This document shows, in pieces, positions 1-11,759 of a stretch of DNA of 64,000 bases. Where the stretch lies: positions 62,001 through 126,000 of the forward strand of contig DF240753.1 of assembly GCA_000507305.1 (NCBI GenBank), read 5' to 3'. Made by a program: the position numbers and the translations under genes. Position 1 is the first letter of the stretch; every line of letters starts with the position of its first letter. A model generated the notes under the pieces. That model was not told the DNA's origin, made no database searches, and worked only from the letters and a program-made list of their open reading frames with translations. This stretch comes from Breviolum minutum Mf 1.05b.01 (taxonomy: Eukaryota > Sar > Dinophyceae > Suessiales > Symbiodiniaceae).

Positions 1-1404
1 GGTCTTTATAGGATGCGTCCCACCCTCAGCATTGAATGGTACATGCAGCATCATGGAAATCGCAAATCCAACTGATACCAACTTAAGGTAATCTTGCAGT
101 TCAACACCTTGGTTGTCTCAAGTCTTTCTACTGATGCTCACTGACAATGTGGGTTTGGCCATGCAAACCCAAACGTTCGAGCCGTTCAGTGATAAAGGGG
201 CAGTGTCTGGAGTATTGGAACGTGCTGGTGTGGCTGCAGTAAGACTCGGGGCAAAGAACTATGCATTTCAAAAGCTGGGTTTTCGATCCAACCTTGATAT
301 GAAATGCATTGATGCACATTGCCTGCGCAATTTCCCTCCATCTTCCAGCAAATTTCTTCACTGCACCTGCAGGTTGTCCCTGGTGTGCATCATGAAGCGG
401 TGCCTGGGAGCTTTGAACCTGGTTGCTCCGGATTGCTGGTCATGGTTCTTGGTGAGTAGGGGAGCCTCTTTCCGGTCACCAATGAACCCAAGTCAACGTT
501 CAGCCCTTCCCTTGAAATATAAATAAAATTTTGGAGTTTTGAAGTTTGAAAAAATAATGGGGGTTGAGCTTGTTCATTTTGGTGAACCCTGACAGGGTGA
601 CCCTGCCCTTGCTGTTTGCCATTCAATGTTTGTGATAGAGCAGCCACATGGATCAGAATTGGCGATTTCCCGGAGCCCTCGATTTGAATGGTTGCGCAAC
701 CATGTGTTGTATTTTTTTGCTGGGATTAGTTTGTTGTTTTGCTACAAAGTGAAAAGTTAAAACACTTTTGGGAAGAAACTATATCGATCCATACAAGAAT
801 TGCGTATGATCATTGTAACAAACAAAAAACTGTGATATTGATCCATGTAGTAAGTAAATCTATTGGAAACAAATATTTTCCTATAACCTGTCCTTCCTTG
901 AATACAAGAGCTGCCGCTGGTTGGCCGTCTGAACCCATGATCCATTCGCTGGTGGGGGTCTTATGGCTGCGTGTGAAGTTCAAACTACTCATGAATGTAG
1001 GCCTTTGAGGCAGCTTGGTGCTTTGGAATTTTTTACTTCGATAAATTGAAAACAACGTTGTATATTGTATAAACGTATTTCTACAAATATAGGCCAGCAT
1101 TCCCAGGAACATCCCCCCATGGTTTTGGGTCTGTAAATATAAGACCCCCCCTCCTGTGGTGTGGGTAGTTGTAGCAATAGTAGAATGGTAATGGGTCTGT
1201 AGAATGACCTCCCCTGTGGTGTGGGTGCAGGAGGTGGAGGCGGCGCTGGAAATATGACTATATATGTGTATGTATGCACATGTAAATGTATGTATGTAAG
1301 TATGTCTGTAAATGTAAACATAAAAGAGATATAAATGTAATACTAGTCAAAGGAAATTTGGATGGGAAACCTCCGAGTTACAAAGTTTTACAAATAAGAG
1401 AGAA
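1..1404. other. No gene recognised
   Basis: Only short open stretches on both strands without recognisable domain motifs. Some G/C-rich runs (about 1,140-1,240) repeat the phrase CCCCTGTGGTGTGGGT twice, and TATG/TGTA-rich sequence follows at 1,258-1,320. I see nothing that supports a gene. Confidence 0.5.
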
Positions 1405-1605
1405 CAGTAAAGTAGGGAATAGTAGAGAAAAATGGAAGAGAGCCCAAATGGTAGGGTTGAGAATAGTAGAGTAGAGTTGAAAAAAAGTATAGTAGAGTAA
1501 AGGAGCATAGAGTGGAGTAGAGTAGAGAAGAGTAGAGTAAAGAAAAGAAGACTGAGAAGAGTAGAGAATAGAGAACAGAAGAAAAGAGTAGAGCAAAGAA
1601 TCGCT
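1405..1605. repeat. AGTAGAG-rich purine repeat
   Basis: Degenerate tandem of AGTAGAG/AGAAGAG units, almost pure purine on the plus strand. The serine/leucine/phenylalanine-rich open frames on the minus strand here are only translations of this repeat. Confidence 0.8.
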
Positions 1606-1614
1606 ATATTTGGT

Positions 1615-1800
1615 GAAGGTTGAAGGTAAGTCTTGATGCTCCGCGCATTGTACTGCACATTGCATGTGTGGCGAGGATCAATCATCAATGTCTTTTTTCG
1701 TGGCGGGCGCAATATTTGGTGAAGTTGGAATGTCACCGTTTCGTGGGGTGGCAACATGTCCTGCAATTTTAGGAGATGGCCGGAGCGCGCAATCCCAAAG
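1615..1800 (-). repeat. Dispersed satellite-related copy (minus orientation)
   Basis: Read on the minus strand, this segment holds phrases of the 34.6-35.9 kb satellite: a TCCAACTTCACCAAATATTG-like core, then the GCCACG..AAA box, then TTGATCCTCGCCACAC. It is therefore a diverged single or double unit of that repeat, 33 kb away and inverted. Confidence 0.65.
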
Positions 1801-3239
1801 CTTCCAATAGCCTTCAACTGAGGAAGTAGCCCTTCATATGAGAATTAATCCTTGATTTCAAGGTGTTTTAACCGTTAATTCAAAACTAGTTTGTCCTTAA
1901 CTCATAGCTAATTTTTGCAAAAAATAGTCCTTAGGTTTTGATTGGTGGAATTCATGAATAGAACAATCAGATTTATCCACATACATTCCTACAAGAAACT
2001 TGAATTTCTTTAGGAGGTTTTAAATATCCTTTACGTGGATGAGCCACCGAGGAAATTGCAAATCTCCTTGGCATGACTTAAATAGACCCAGGAGAACGTA
2101 TATCTCCGTGAATGTTAAGCACTTCCATTGCTCCACCTGCTTAACATTTTTGTCATTCAATTCCTTCAAGGTGCGAACAGGTGTTGGAAGCAACGCCTGT
2201 AGCTGTCGCATGCAGTGGAATTAACTGCTGTACAGAAGTACAGGGCAGCGAGCAGGCTCTTGCACTTCAAGCTCTTGACCTTCTTGCTGGTTCTTCAGGT
2301 GCAAGAGGATCTCCTACTTCAACTAAGACTTAGCTGTCTTCATCGGGATCTTTTGCCAATGGGCCACAGAAGCTTTGTCAAGTCAATGCCCGACAGGTAT
2401 CTCTTTTTCCTTGCTGGTGGCTCGAGCCAAAATCAGCAACCGTGCGAGTGGAACAGGTCTGAACAGGCCTGAACAGGTCTGCAGCATTGCGCCTGAAGCG
2501 CTTGCTGGCAGGCTCACTAAATGCAAAATCTTTTTGCCTCTTGTGAAACATTTCAAACAAAGCTGGACAGGCTAGGTTTGAAGCAGAAAAAGGCAACACT
2601 GGACAGATTAGGAGACAACCAGCACCAAACTTGAAACAAGATGTCTTGTCAAAGGAAGAAGGGGTATGAGGTAGGAAAGAGAAGACAAAAAGTTTCCTTG
2701 AAACAATATGCCAATACAGGAAGGAGGCTTGTGGCCCCATTGCAAACTTCTTGGAAGAAACTTGCCATGGTAGGAGAATGGGTACCTCCTTGCTATCTTG
2801 GGAAACAAAAGCCAGCCCAGGATGCTTGACACATCCTTACAACTCTGGAAACATGGTATTCTTGCAGGAGTAAACCAATTACTCTTCATCAGCAAATGAA
2901 ATGCTTCACCAACAAATCTGCTACCTCATGGTTTTTCCGAAATGCAGAAACTGCCGCCATCTTTTTGGCCTTACGCTTGCTTTTTTGATAGTTTTCCATG
3001 ATTTTCTTCCTTTTGTTTTGATTTTTCTCATGTATACTGTAACAGATATTTTATTTATAGTTTCTTGTATTTTGTTGTTTTTCAATGTTTACTTTGTTCT
3101 TGTTATCCTTACTTGACTCTGCTTCTTTGTCTTGTTATTTTTTTCGTTTAGTGAAACCTTTTATGTTCATTTTTCATGTTGTTCTTCTTTGTTTTGTTTT
3201 TGTTCTATGTAGTTACTGCTCTATTTCTACTGGTCTTGA
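1801..3239. other. No gene recognised
   Basis: Short open frames only. The stretch around 2,040-2,830 could hold small exons but shows no motif I recognise. 2,940-3,235 is T-rich. Confidence 0.4.
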
Positions 3240-3478
3240 AAAATGCAAAAATAAAAGAAAACAAATATTAAAAAGAAGACAAAGAAATACAAACAATAGG
3301 CGAACAAATAGAAAAATAAAAACAAACAACAACAAAAGTAAATTAACTAACAACGACAAACAAAAATAAANAAAATACAAACATAGGACGAAACAAATAG
3401 AAAAAATAAAACAACAACAACAAAAGTAATTCAACACGACAAACAAAAATAGATAAACGAAAAAAATCCAAACAAGAA
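3240..3478. repeat. A-rich tandem duplication
   Basis: Two diverged copies of a roughly 105-bp A-rich unit (ACAAATAGAAAAATAAAA followed by an ACAACAACAAAAGTAA box and a CGACAAACAAAAATA box). A single N lies at 3,371. Confidence 0.65.
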
Positions 3479-3486
3479 CAATAGGT

Positions 3487-3785
3487 TTATCAGTCTAAGA
3501 GTTTTAACGTCCTAGTATTTGCAAGCGCATTCCTAGGTGAGAAGTTTATGTCTTGAACTTCCATAGGCAAACTTTACAAAAAATTTAAACTTCAAAAATT
3601 CGTATACATATATATATATACACTCAATTATTTGGATATTTCACAACTCTCTTTTTTTCTTTTGCTTAGTTGTTGAAAATGGGGAATATCCAAAGTGATG
3701 CTGCCATCACAAATTGGTCACAACCAATCGGCATGAAGCACAGCGTACTTCTACGTTCAAAGTGCAACACGGTAGCTTACACACC
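3487..3785. repeat. Direct repeat copy 1 (about 300 bp)
   Basis: Nearly identical to 4,244-4,557. Both run from TTATCAGTCTAAGAG through an ATATATATATA tract to a block ending CGGTAGCTTACACACC. Copy 2 has a longer AT tract and an extra GAAAATACACT. The 458-bp spacer begins with a very GC-rich stretch (3,786-3,830) and shows no gene. This may be a pair of short LTRs, a split direct repeat of the neighbouring retroelement, or a simple tandem duplication. Confidence 0.85.
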
Positions 3786-4243
3786 GCGGGGGCTCGCGGG
3801 GAGGGCGGGAGGGTCGCGAGACCAAAAGTAAAGACTACACCCACCCACCCACCACTAACTTTGAGGCGAGCACGCGACCACCAAATTAAAGTGAGCACAT
3901 GTGCAACCACAAGTGAACAACTGAAAGACTGACACTTTAAAAGGTGATCAAAGTTGAAAAGGAACGCGCAACATTCGAAGTGGATTTCAAACAAGCGCGC
4001 AAGAAATCACACAACACTGAAAAACCAAAGGTTTGTGTTTGCGGAGTACTACAACGAACGTTCTACAACGAACGAGGTACTACACGACGCAAGTTACGCA
4101 ACACCAACAAAACGTATACGGCGAGGAATGTACAAGACGAAAAGGAGCACACTCCACCAAACACTAGGACAGGAAAGAGTCACCACTCATTCCAAAGAAA
4201 CACGTTTACTGATAAAGTAACATCACCTTCGGGGAAATGGTAC

Positions 4244-4557
4244 TTATCAGTCTAAGAGTTTCAACGTCCTAGTATTTGCAAGCGCATTCCTAGGTGAGAA
4301 GTTGAAGTCTTAAACTTCCATAGGCAAACTTTACAAAAAATTTAAACTTCAAAAATTCGTATACATATATATATATATATACACTCAATTATTTGAAAAT
4401 ACACTGGATATTTCACAACTCTCTTTTTTTCTTTTGCTTAGTTGTTGAAAATGGGGAATATCCAAAGTGATGCTGCCATCACAAATTGGTCACAACCAAT
4501 CGGCATGAAGCACAGCGTACTTCTACGTTCAAAGTGCAACACGGTAGCTTACACACC
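4244..4557. repeat. Direct repeat copy 2 (about 314 bp)
   Basis: Second copy of the repeat at 3,487-3,785. It directly abuts the 3' side of the minus-strand retroelement at 4.7-7.2 kb, so it could be that element's 3' terminal repeat. No matching copy is visible at the element's 5' side, so this stays an inference. Confidence 0.8.
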
Positions 4558-4711
4558 TCCCCTTTCCAACATCTCCTTAAGCTTCGAGAGTTGCAGCAAA
4601 CTGTCCAAGCAAAATTTGAAAGAGGGCTCGGACCAACAAGCATTTGAATAAGACTCAAAAAGACAAACGTGATGCAGCATCTGAAGGATTACTCTTAGAG
4701 GGTACCCGACT

Positions 4712-5346
4712 CTACCGATGCCTCGCTTCCACACGTAAGTCAAGCTGGGAATTCACCTGAAGCAATGGAAAATTGTCGATCACCGGTGAAAAACTGCGAA
4801 TGAGGGCCATCCTTGCAGATTCATTATCAGCAAACCAAAGGACACTCCTCTGGTAGATGAAAGATTCCCAACTCTCCTTCGAAACCAAGATGGGAAACAT
4901 CTCGGCTTGAGCAATCACCTGCTTCTTACCACTTGCTCGCCATTCAATGACTAAGGCCTCAGGTATATGGCCTCCAAAGAAGCGACGACTACCATCACAC
5001 ACACGTCAACCATAAGGGCGCCATAGGTGACGCTACCGAAGTCATCTTCCACAGCACCATCAGTGAAAATCAAAACACACCTTTGTTGCGACCACGGCAT
5101 GATCTCGCGGGGCTTCGATGTCATCAACTGCTCAAGTGCCATAGCCACTGCATGAACAAATTCGACTGTCAATGGCACCATGGGTCCATCACCAGAAAAT
5201 TTATGGAGCAACTGACATGCAAGCTGAGTACATCTACCATGCATATGACCCGCTGCATACAACAGTCGACCTTTCAATGACTCAATGCTGGTCCTTGAAA
5301 TCTTCTGTCCAACTCGCTTCTTCAAGTCATCGACCACTTCAACCAA
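4712..5346 (-). pseudogene. RNase H-like domain fragments
   Basis: Two overlapping frames follow the RT. The first holds SLKGRLLYAAGHMHGR and FTDGAVEDDFGSVTYGALM (first acidic residue of an RNase H fold). The second, after a frameshift near 4,990, holds GGHIPEALVIEWR, IAQAEMFPIL and LWFADNESARMALIR, which fit the E and D strands of the fold. The order is right for an RT-RNase H polyprotein. Confidence 0.65.
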
Positions 5347-5461
5347 ATGTTCAATGCGACTAGCCTTGATTGAAATTCTGAAAAAAAGGCACCTTATCGA
5401 ACTCGAAAGACACTACCGCTCCCAAGGATCTCAAAGGAGGATGAGAAGACTTCTTTTGTCA

Positions 5462-5875
5462 TCACCTTTCGAAATCTCCCATCCAAGCAGCTCCAACACA
5501 AAGCTCTGCCGTTTTGTGAGCAGAGTTTGAGAGGATCTCGAGTTCAAGTTGGCAGAAGTCGTTGAAAAAAATTGCGACAACCAGCATGAAAAAAAACTTC
5601 GAAAGAATCACCCTCAAAGCACGAGCAACACGGTTGAAGGCAATGACAGAACTCACAGAGCCAAAAGGCAAAGAAACAGCCTCGAATAAATAAACCTGAG
5701 CATCCTCAGGATTCACTGCAGCTATGACTGAAACCCAATTGTCGCATGGATGCCTAACCAACGGTTTGTAGGCATGTTCCGAATCCAAGCACATTCCCCG
5801 CAAAGTCCGGTTCCAGTTCACGGGCCAACCGCACGACCCAGTCTCATCACCAGGCACCCAACTGGTCACTCGCAC
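5462..5875 (-). pseudogene. Reverse transcriptase palm fragment
   Basis: An open frame of about 137 codons with the RT fingers/palm signature: a CLDSEHAYKPL segment, then LPFGSVSSVIAFNRVARALR, then the catalytic strand, which reads FFNDF. Relatives I recall have FDDF at this place, so the first catalytic aspartate looks replaced by Asn and the enzyme would be inactive. The frame is broken on both sides (RFGARQGGKIRPVDDFS lies upstream in the same direction). Confidence 0.7.
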
Positions 5876-6185
5876 CCATGAAAAATCTTGCTGTCGCTGC
5901 TAAATGATCAATTCCCTCCAAATCAATCTTCTCATGAGACGACACAGTTGCATTTTTGAGGTATTGAGAAAAATCATCCCAGTTGCATTTATGAGGTATT
6001 GAGAAAAATCATCCACCGGGCGAATCTTTCCACCTTGACGCGCCCCGAATCGCCTTGCAGGGATCTAACCTGGGCCCACTCGTTTGGATATCTCTTCTGC
6101 AGTAAATGGTCCCTTCAACCACTGTTTGTTACAACCAGCCTGCTCCACTGATTCATGCCATACAGAATCTGCAATCTCTTTGTCC

Positions 6186-7160
6186 TCAAACACTCTTGCA
6201 AGAAGATACGACTGCACGTTGGGCCCACTTGGCTGTCTGTGCAAGCTGATCCGATGATAGCATGGCAGGCTTCCACTGTGAATGTAACTGACCAGAAGGA
6301 TTCAAGTCACCAACTAGTTTGAAGCCCTCAGTCACATCTTTGCAGAGCTCCTCGTCACACACACCAGCATCACTGAGCATCTCTTTAAAAAGCAGAAGCC
6401 TCTTACTCTTCTTAGCGGGTCTCAAATCCGGACGCATGGAAGAGTGCACCTTCTTCTCATCAAGATCCAAGGCCTTTGCTCTATCAATGTAGTGCTTCAG
6501 ACGGTTGCTTCTGTAGCGTGCAACTTCTGCAGGTGAACGCGAGAGAATGAAGTTCATAGCAGCAATGTTTGACTCATCCAACGGCAAAGGGACATCGAAA
6601 GGATGATTCAGAGTCGACACCTTCTCAATGAACTCCTCTTCACCAAAGAAGACACCAAATGTAGCTTTCAACCTGCCACTCTCCCCATTTTCAGAAACAA
6701 CAGGTTGTAAATCAACAAGCTTGGAGCCAACTGGGACACCTTGCCATGGATGTGGTGCCTCAAACGTGATTGTTTTAGGCGGATCGTCGTCTGCAGAGCA
6801 TTCAACGGACACCTTGTGCTTGAATTTGGCAACTAACAAAGGACACCTGGTCCTCCGAGGTTGCAACTGCGACACCACTTTTGGAGCATATTGTTCGATT
6901 GAATCTTCAAACTGAAAATGACTTTGAAAACATCCATGAAAGAAGAGGCAATTGCTTGGCACAACTGCAAGGTGTATTCTGCAGCCTTTGCTGTGTCAAA
7001 TTCCCATTTTCCAAGCGAAGATCGATTAACTGTCCAAGGTTTGTGCGCGTGTCTGCCTGAACTTCTGAACACTTTGTTTGCAGACGCCCAGGAAACAATT
7101 CGAAAGAAACCCTGTCGATTTCTTGTGTTCAGATCCGTACTCGCAAGCATCGATATCACT
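6186..7160 (-). pseudogene. N-terminal polyprotein region of the RT element
   Basis: Two frames upstream of the RT. One includes SLGKWEFDTAKAAEYTLQLC; the other a 258-codon frame with HPFDVPLPLDESNIAAMNF, RYRSNRLKHYIDRAKALDL and lysine-rich PAKKSKRL. It ends about 200 bp before the RT entry motif, with stops between. I know no biochemical role for this region; I assign it by its position and my memory of similar elements. Confidence 0.55.
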
Positions 7161-7690
7161 GCCTTGAGTCTCGTAAATTAGTAATTTTACATTTTGAGCC
7201 AATTTACCTAAATCAAAAAGTTTAGGTTCCAAATTTACGTAAATTAGGTTTGAACCTAAATTTTGGTATCCTTTGTTTAAGGTTGAAAATGTCAATTTTT
7301 CCTGAGAAAATCATCTATATAAGTCTATATATGTAAAATTTGAAAATTTCCATCATGATTTTGAACACACACACTGATCAAACATGCATGAAATGCTCCA
7401 TGTCCAAAGACTCATGTAAAATTGTATCAGCTCAATGTGAATTTTCAGTGTGTAAAAAAAGAATAAACTAGTAAACATTCTTCAGGTTGAAAGTCTGAAA
7501 GAAAAGAAAACCAGGTTCTCAAGTAAAACATGCTCAGGATTGTGCTCAAGGTCAAACTTTGTCTCAGGTTAAGCATGGCAAAGGAAAAAATGCTGAGGTA
7601 AAACATGCTCAGGGACATGTTTTTTCAAGCAGAAAGACAAGACAAAGAAGCAAAGAAACCAACAAACAAACTAACTAACAAACACCTTTG
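7161..7690. other. AT-rich spacer with TTTAGGTTC/GAACCTAAA arms
   Basis: No gene seen. 7,215-7,262 holds TTTAGGTTCC, a TTTACGTAAA palindrome and GAACCTAAA, a loose inverted structure. Similar AGGTTC..GAACCT palindromes occur at 20,420-20,560. From 7,515 the TCAAGTAAA-type repeat of cluster A begins. Confidence 0.4.
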
Positions 7691-7702
7691 CAGAGCACAG
7701 CT

Positions 7703-9496
7703 TCATTTTTCCTCACATTGTTTCAATGATCCAAGCATGTTGAATTTGATATGTAACAAATGTCTGAATTTCAAAGCCGCTGCATTGCCTACTGCCCAAT
7801 GCTTGTTGCCTGCCAGGCAACTCTTGAAAACTTTTTGGGTTTTCTTCATGTTGACTTCACCTTTGAAGCACCAAACAAGCGAGGGGTGGATATACCTTGA
7901 AAGCTGCAAGCTGTGAATGACAAAATGTGTCTTGGATGTCATGTTGAACAAAGATTTTCCTTGCCCCTTGTAAAATTCACAGAGCTGCACATGTAGTTGT
8001 GCCATCTGGCAAGCTTTGGCGACCAAACTTTGCAGGTATCTTCTGGAACTGCCATGAAGCCAAACTTAAGGCTGTAAGCATCCAACAAATTTGCAATATC
8101 CAGATTGAGCTCCAGCAATGCAGAAATTTGAACATGTTGCGTAATGCCATGGGACATAAACTGATTCCAGCACAAATGTAAGGCGTGGGCCAAGCCCATA
8201 ATGTCAGCTGTTCTTCCTTTCAGTTTAGGAAAGCCACTGGCCCTTGTAAACATAGAAAGCTTGTCCAGTCGCTGTTTGTACTTGTACTTTGTACCAAAAC
8301 TTTTTTCGGGTGTCTTTGAGGAAGACCCACACAGTTTTCAGATTGGCCAATGGAGCTTGGTCTAAACACTCATGTGTCAGCAAATACATCACACTGCCAT
8401 AAACATATTGTAACCAGCCTAAACAAAAATTGCGCATGAGATCCATAGCCAAGCACAAACCAGTCATGCCTGGAAGGTCAAAAAGTGCGCAAGATGAATT
8501 CCAATGTTCTTTCCAGTTCCCAGTAGATAACATTGTGGCTTGCCATGGGGAATTATCCATCCGAAAAGTAGGACCTGCAAATGTAGCCCTGCAAAGCCCA
8601 CACGGCCTGGCATGTGTCGTAGATACTGGCAACCCTATCCACCCCCCAGCTAGCTGCTTACCAGCCTTTTGTCCTTGTGGGCTGTTGGGGTCAAACTTTG
8701 GCCTCTCCAATCCTTGCTTGGCCAAACCCCTAGGTACATTGCCCCAAAGCTCCATTTGAATATTTGCCAGAAACAGTCCATAGTTCCAAGCCTGGTCCTT
8801 TGCGTTGGTACGCAAAATTTTTCAAAAACTGCCCAGAGGTAAATCATGATGTCATCACCTTTTGCACCCAATGCATTGTTAATCAAGGAACACCACAAAA
8901 CTCAAGGCACTTCTGGACCAGATCTTACCTACTCCCACCACTGGGACCTCATCCCCATGCATGCTGATGGGGATAGCCCAACTTTGGAAATCCTTGTTTT
9001 TTTCACAGGGCGCCCCAGCATACAAGGATGTAAACCAAAGACCTCCCAGAAAGGCCTAATTTCGAATCATCCTGCAAAATGCAAGTTCTCCAAGCTTGCT
9101 TCATGTCGTACATAGCAGAAAACATTCATGTGGGAGTAAGAAACTCTGCATGAAGGATCCATCTGTGAAGGGCATTTCCACCTTGAAAGGATGTGGCAAA
9201 GGGCAAGCTTTGGCCAAATGATCATACAGTGTCCTAATCAAATTGCACCCTTGTGCTATCTTGCCAAGCCTTTCCACAGTTGGAAATGTACATCCTGTGC
9301 TGGCACTCTGCAGGTCTTTCACAGCAGCTTCGGCTAGGCTATGCACAAGCATACCACTCAACATACCCTGAGCCAGCAAAGCCATCAATTGACTGTGAAG
9401 AGCACTTTCAGTTTGAAGGTCATCTTGGGCACTTTGCATCCTTTGTTCTAGGCCTCCCTTCCTTCTTTTCGTTTTCACTGGTTCTCCAGGATCCAT
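7703..9496 (-). pseudogene. Transposase-like gene, broken (cluster A)
   Basis: A series of minus-strand frames in the order of a protein family I remember as highly repeated in dinoflagellate genomes and transposase-like (RNase H fold, DDE type; class not certain). N-terminal: LLAQGMLSGMLVHSLAEAAV and LLPHECF (9,120-9,480). Then FWEVFGLHP and a HGDEVPVVGVGKIWSRSALS segment (8,880-9,030), then MDNSPWQATMLS and DLPGMTGLCLAMDLMRN..LGWLQYVYGSVM (8,360-8,620), FPKLKGRTADIMGL (8,200), and TSKTHFVIHSLQLSRYIHPS followed by LVWCFKGE (7,810-7,930). Several in-frame stops and frame changes break it; some gaps could be introns. Confidence 0.6.
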
Positions 9497-9689
9497 CGTG
9501 GGTGAAACTTGAAACCCTGAAACCTTGAATCAATACTAGCCAGTTGCTTGTCATATCTTGGGGTTTGATTCATTCAATTATTTTGCAAACCAATAAACAT
9601 TCAACAGTCCAGTATGCAAGTAAAAACTTTACTTGTTTGTGTTGCCAAAAGATTAAATAAGAACCAGTAGACAACTGCATTCAGGAAAA

Positions 9690-10010
9690 CTGTCATGCAA
9701 TGCCGAAGCAAAAAAACATCAAGGGAAACCAGCAAAACTTAGTCTTGCAATGCAAAAAAACTTCAAGGGAAACCAGCAAAACTTAGCCATGCAATGCCCA
9801 AGAAAAAAACTTCAAGGGAAATTAGCAAAACTTAGCCATATCGCCGAAGTAAAAAAACTTCAAGGGAAACCAGCAAAACTTAGCCATGCAATGCCAAAAA
9901 AAAAATCAAGGGAAAGCAGCAGAACTTAGCCATGCAATGCCCAAGTAAAAAAGTTCAAGGGAAAGCAGCAGAACTGTCATGCAACGCTCAAGTAAACAAA
10001 CTTCCAAAAG
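9690..10010. repeat. Tandem array, about 55-60 bp x 6
   Basis: About six units with consensus CATGCAATGCCCAAGTAAAA, then an ACTTCAAGGGAAACCAGC box and AAAACTTAGC. Units vary by small indels and by GCAAAA/GCAGAA. Each unit contains one copy of the AAGTAAA word typical of cluster A introns. Confidence 0.85.
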
Positions 10011-10175
10011 GAAAGCCCCAAAGCAAACCACCCATCAAACTCTGCCATGCAATCTTTTGTGCTGTTTTTTGCCTTCCAAAGCTCCACAAGTGGCGCACTT
10101 CAAAATGCTGTACCAAGTTGGCAAACCAACCAAGACATACAAGTGCATGCTAATCTCAAGTGAACCTGCGCAGTT

Positions 10176-10367
10176 CTACTTCTTTGAAGCCCTAGCAGCC
10201 CTTGCTGCCAACTGACCTTTCACACCAGCTACTTGCTCTTGCAAGCTAAGAGCTTCTTCACCTGCCTTTGCCATCATCTCAGAGTAAGTGCGCAAAGTCA
10301 ACTCTTCACCACCTCGAAGTTCCTTCCAGTTCCACACATGTTGCAATCGATCCTTTTGCTGGGTCAC
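10176..10367 (-). CDS. Short exon, coiled-coil-like (cluster A)
   Basis: Minus-strand open stretch including HVWNWKELRGGEELTLRTYS and SLQEQVAGVKGQLAARAARA, with heptad-like spacing of L/V/A. It lies downstream of and in the same direction as the 10.9-12.4 kb exons, so it may be a later exon of that gene. No known domain recognised. Confidence 0.4.
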   Translation of the reverse strand: MTQQKDRLQHVWNWKELRGGEELTLRTYSEMMAKAGEEALSLQEQVAGVKGQLAARAARASKK

Positions 10368-10444
10368 TCCAAGGACAATAGCTTTCCTTGTGTGAGCAAA
10401 AAGATTTAGGCAAAGGAATATTGTTTTGTTTTTTCAATCAGTAG

Positions 10445-10860
10445 GTAATCAAAGTGAAATTCCTAACTCTCACCTATGGGTTTGTGACTTTACTTGAGCC
10501 TTCTAAAGATCTAAAATCTTTACTTGTGGATTTGGGGTTTACTTGGTGGGTTTTTGATAATCAAAAACTTTTACCTGTGGATTTGTGGTTTTACTTGAGT
10601 GTTTTTGGATAATCAAAAAACTTTACCTGTGGATTTGTGNNNNNNNNNNNNNNNNNNNNNNNNNNNNNNNNNNNNNNNNNNNNNNNNNNNNNNNNNNNNN
10701 NNNNNNNNNNNNNNNNNNNNNNNNNNAGTGTTTTGGATAATCAAAAACTTTACCTGAACATTTGTGGTTTTACTTGAATGTTTTTGGATAAGCAAACAAC
10801 TTTACCTGTGGATTGGTGGTTTAGTGGAACCCCTGGAAAATCTAAACCCTTTTACCTTTG
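10445..10860. repeat. Minisatellite with assembly gap
   Basis: About 58-bp units built from GGATAATCAAAAACTTTACC, TGTGGATTTGTGG and TTTTACTTGAGTGTTTTT. An 87-base run of N (10,640-10,726) lies inside, so the copy number is unknown. The first part (10,484-10,545) also occurs at 15,757-15,835. Confidence 0.85.
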
Positions 10861-10959
10861 GATTGTTCTTTAACATCATGTTTCTGTAAACACATGATGT
10901 TGAAAGTTATACATATATATATAGAGAGATTTACATACATTCATCATTTATCATTAATT

Positions 10960-11460
10960 TTCCATTCCAGCACAAAATCTTGGCAAAAATGAGCCATGGG
11001 TCAAGTCATTGTAGAGCTTGTCAGCCTTATTGTCCACCCCAACAAGTTGCAAGCTCTTCTTGGCATCCTTGTCTAGCTTTTCAAAGGCCTGGATCGCGGT
11101 ATGCAGCTGAGGCTGAGCCTTGTTCCAATAGGTCTCATTCATGTCTTGGTCCCTGTCCATCAAAGCCAGTGTTGAAGCTCCAGAAGCATCACACAAAGCC
11201 TTCATGTTGCCAGTGGGCTTGAAGAAGCCAAACTTCCAAGAGCTAAAGGCTGCATCCTGAACCGCTTGCTCATTTTTGGTGAGCTCTTTGCTGGCTTCCT
11301 GCACCCACTTGGAACTGGAACCATGGGTGGTTGCATGTTCTGACTGGGTCCATGAGTACTTTTTGCGACCTTCCTCATCTTCCACCTCAAAGAACTCCTG
11401 GTCTTTGAGGCCTTGTGCAAATTGACTTTCTGTCAAATTAAAATTTGCCACAGAACAGCA
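10960..11460 (-). CDS. Exon of modular protein (YSWT module), cluster A
   Basis: Minus-strand open exon with NLTESQFAQGLKDQEFFEV, EEGRKKYSWTQSEHATTHG and a helical segment HTAIQAFEKLDKDAKKSLQL. The K-YSW-T..E followed by a THG box matches a module I remember from many dinoflagellate gene models. Function unknown. It lies downstream of the lysine-rich exons at 11.7-12.45 kb and is probably the same gene; the intron between them contains repeated CTCAAGTAAA words. Confidence 0.55.
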
Positions 11461-11759
11461 ACTTGCTAAGGCTCTTGTCCTTGACACTCGCGGTGGTTTC
11501 ATGGTACTGCTCCTGGCAATATGAATTGTTTTTGATTTTTTTCTAGACAATAATTGGCTGGTGGCTTTTTATCAACCTGCATTGGAAAAATCAATTAACT
11601 GAAGTACACAGTGTTAAGACAAAAATCCAGCATATGGTTTCTCAAGTATACATTGGTCTAGTAAAAAATGCTCAAATAAAAATGCTCAAGGTAAGATGCT
11701 CAAGAAAAATGGCTCAAGTAAAATTGGTCCAGGAAAGAATGCAAACAAAGTCTCTTGTT

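Larger units (their letters stand above)
4712..7160 (-). mobile_element. Decayed RT/RNase H retroelement
   Basis: Minus-strand polyprotein remains spread over several frames. From upstream to downstream: a region ending AAEYTLQLCQAI (about 7,000); a region with PLPLDESNIAAMNFILSRS and AKKSKRL (6,190-6,960); the RT entry motif RFGARQGGKIRPVDDFS (about 6,000-6,060); an RT palm with LPFGSV..VIAFNRVARALR (5,560-5,700); then an RNase H-like domain with FTDGAVEDD and ADNES (4,730-5,080). This order and wording match the DIRS-like/unclassified RT elements common in dinoflagellates, as I remember them. In-frame stops and at least three frame changes show it is dead. Confidence 0.75.

Noticed and set aside
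7190-7205. TTGGCTCAA upstream of the RT element as a relict leader
   Set aside because: Nine-base match without the final G or the 5' CGTAGCCA part; chance cannot be excluded.
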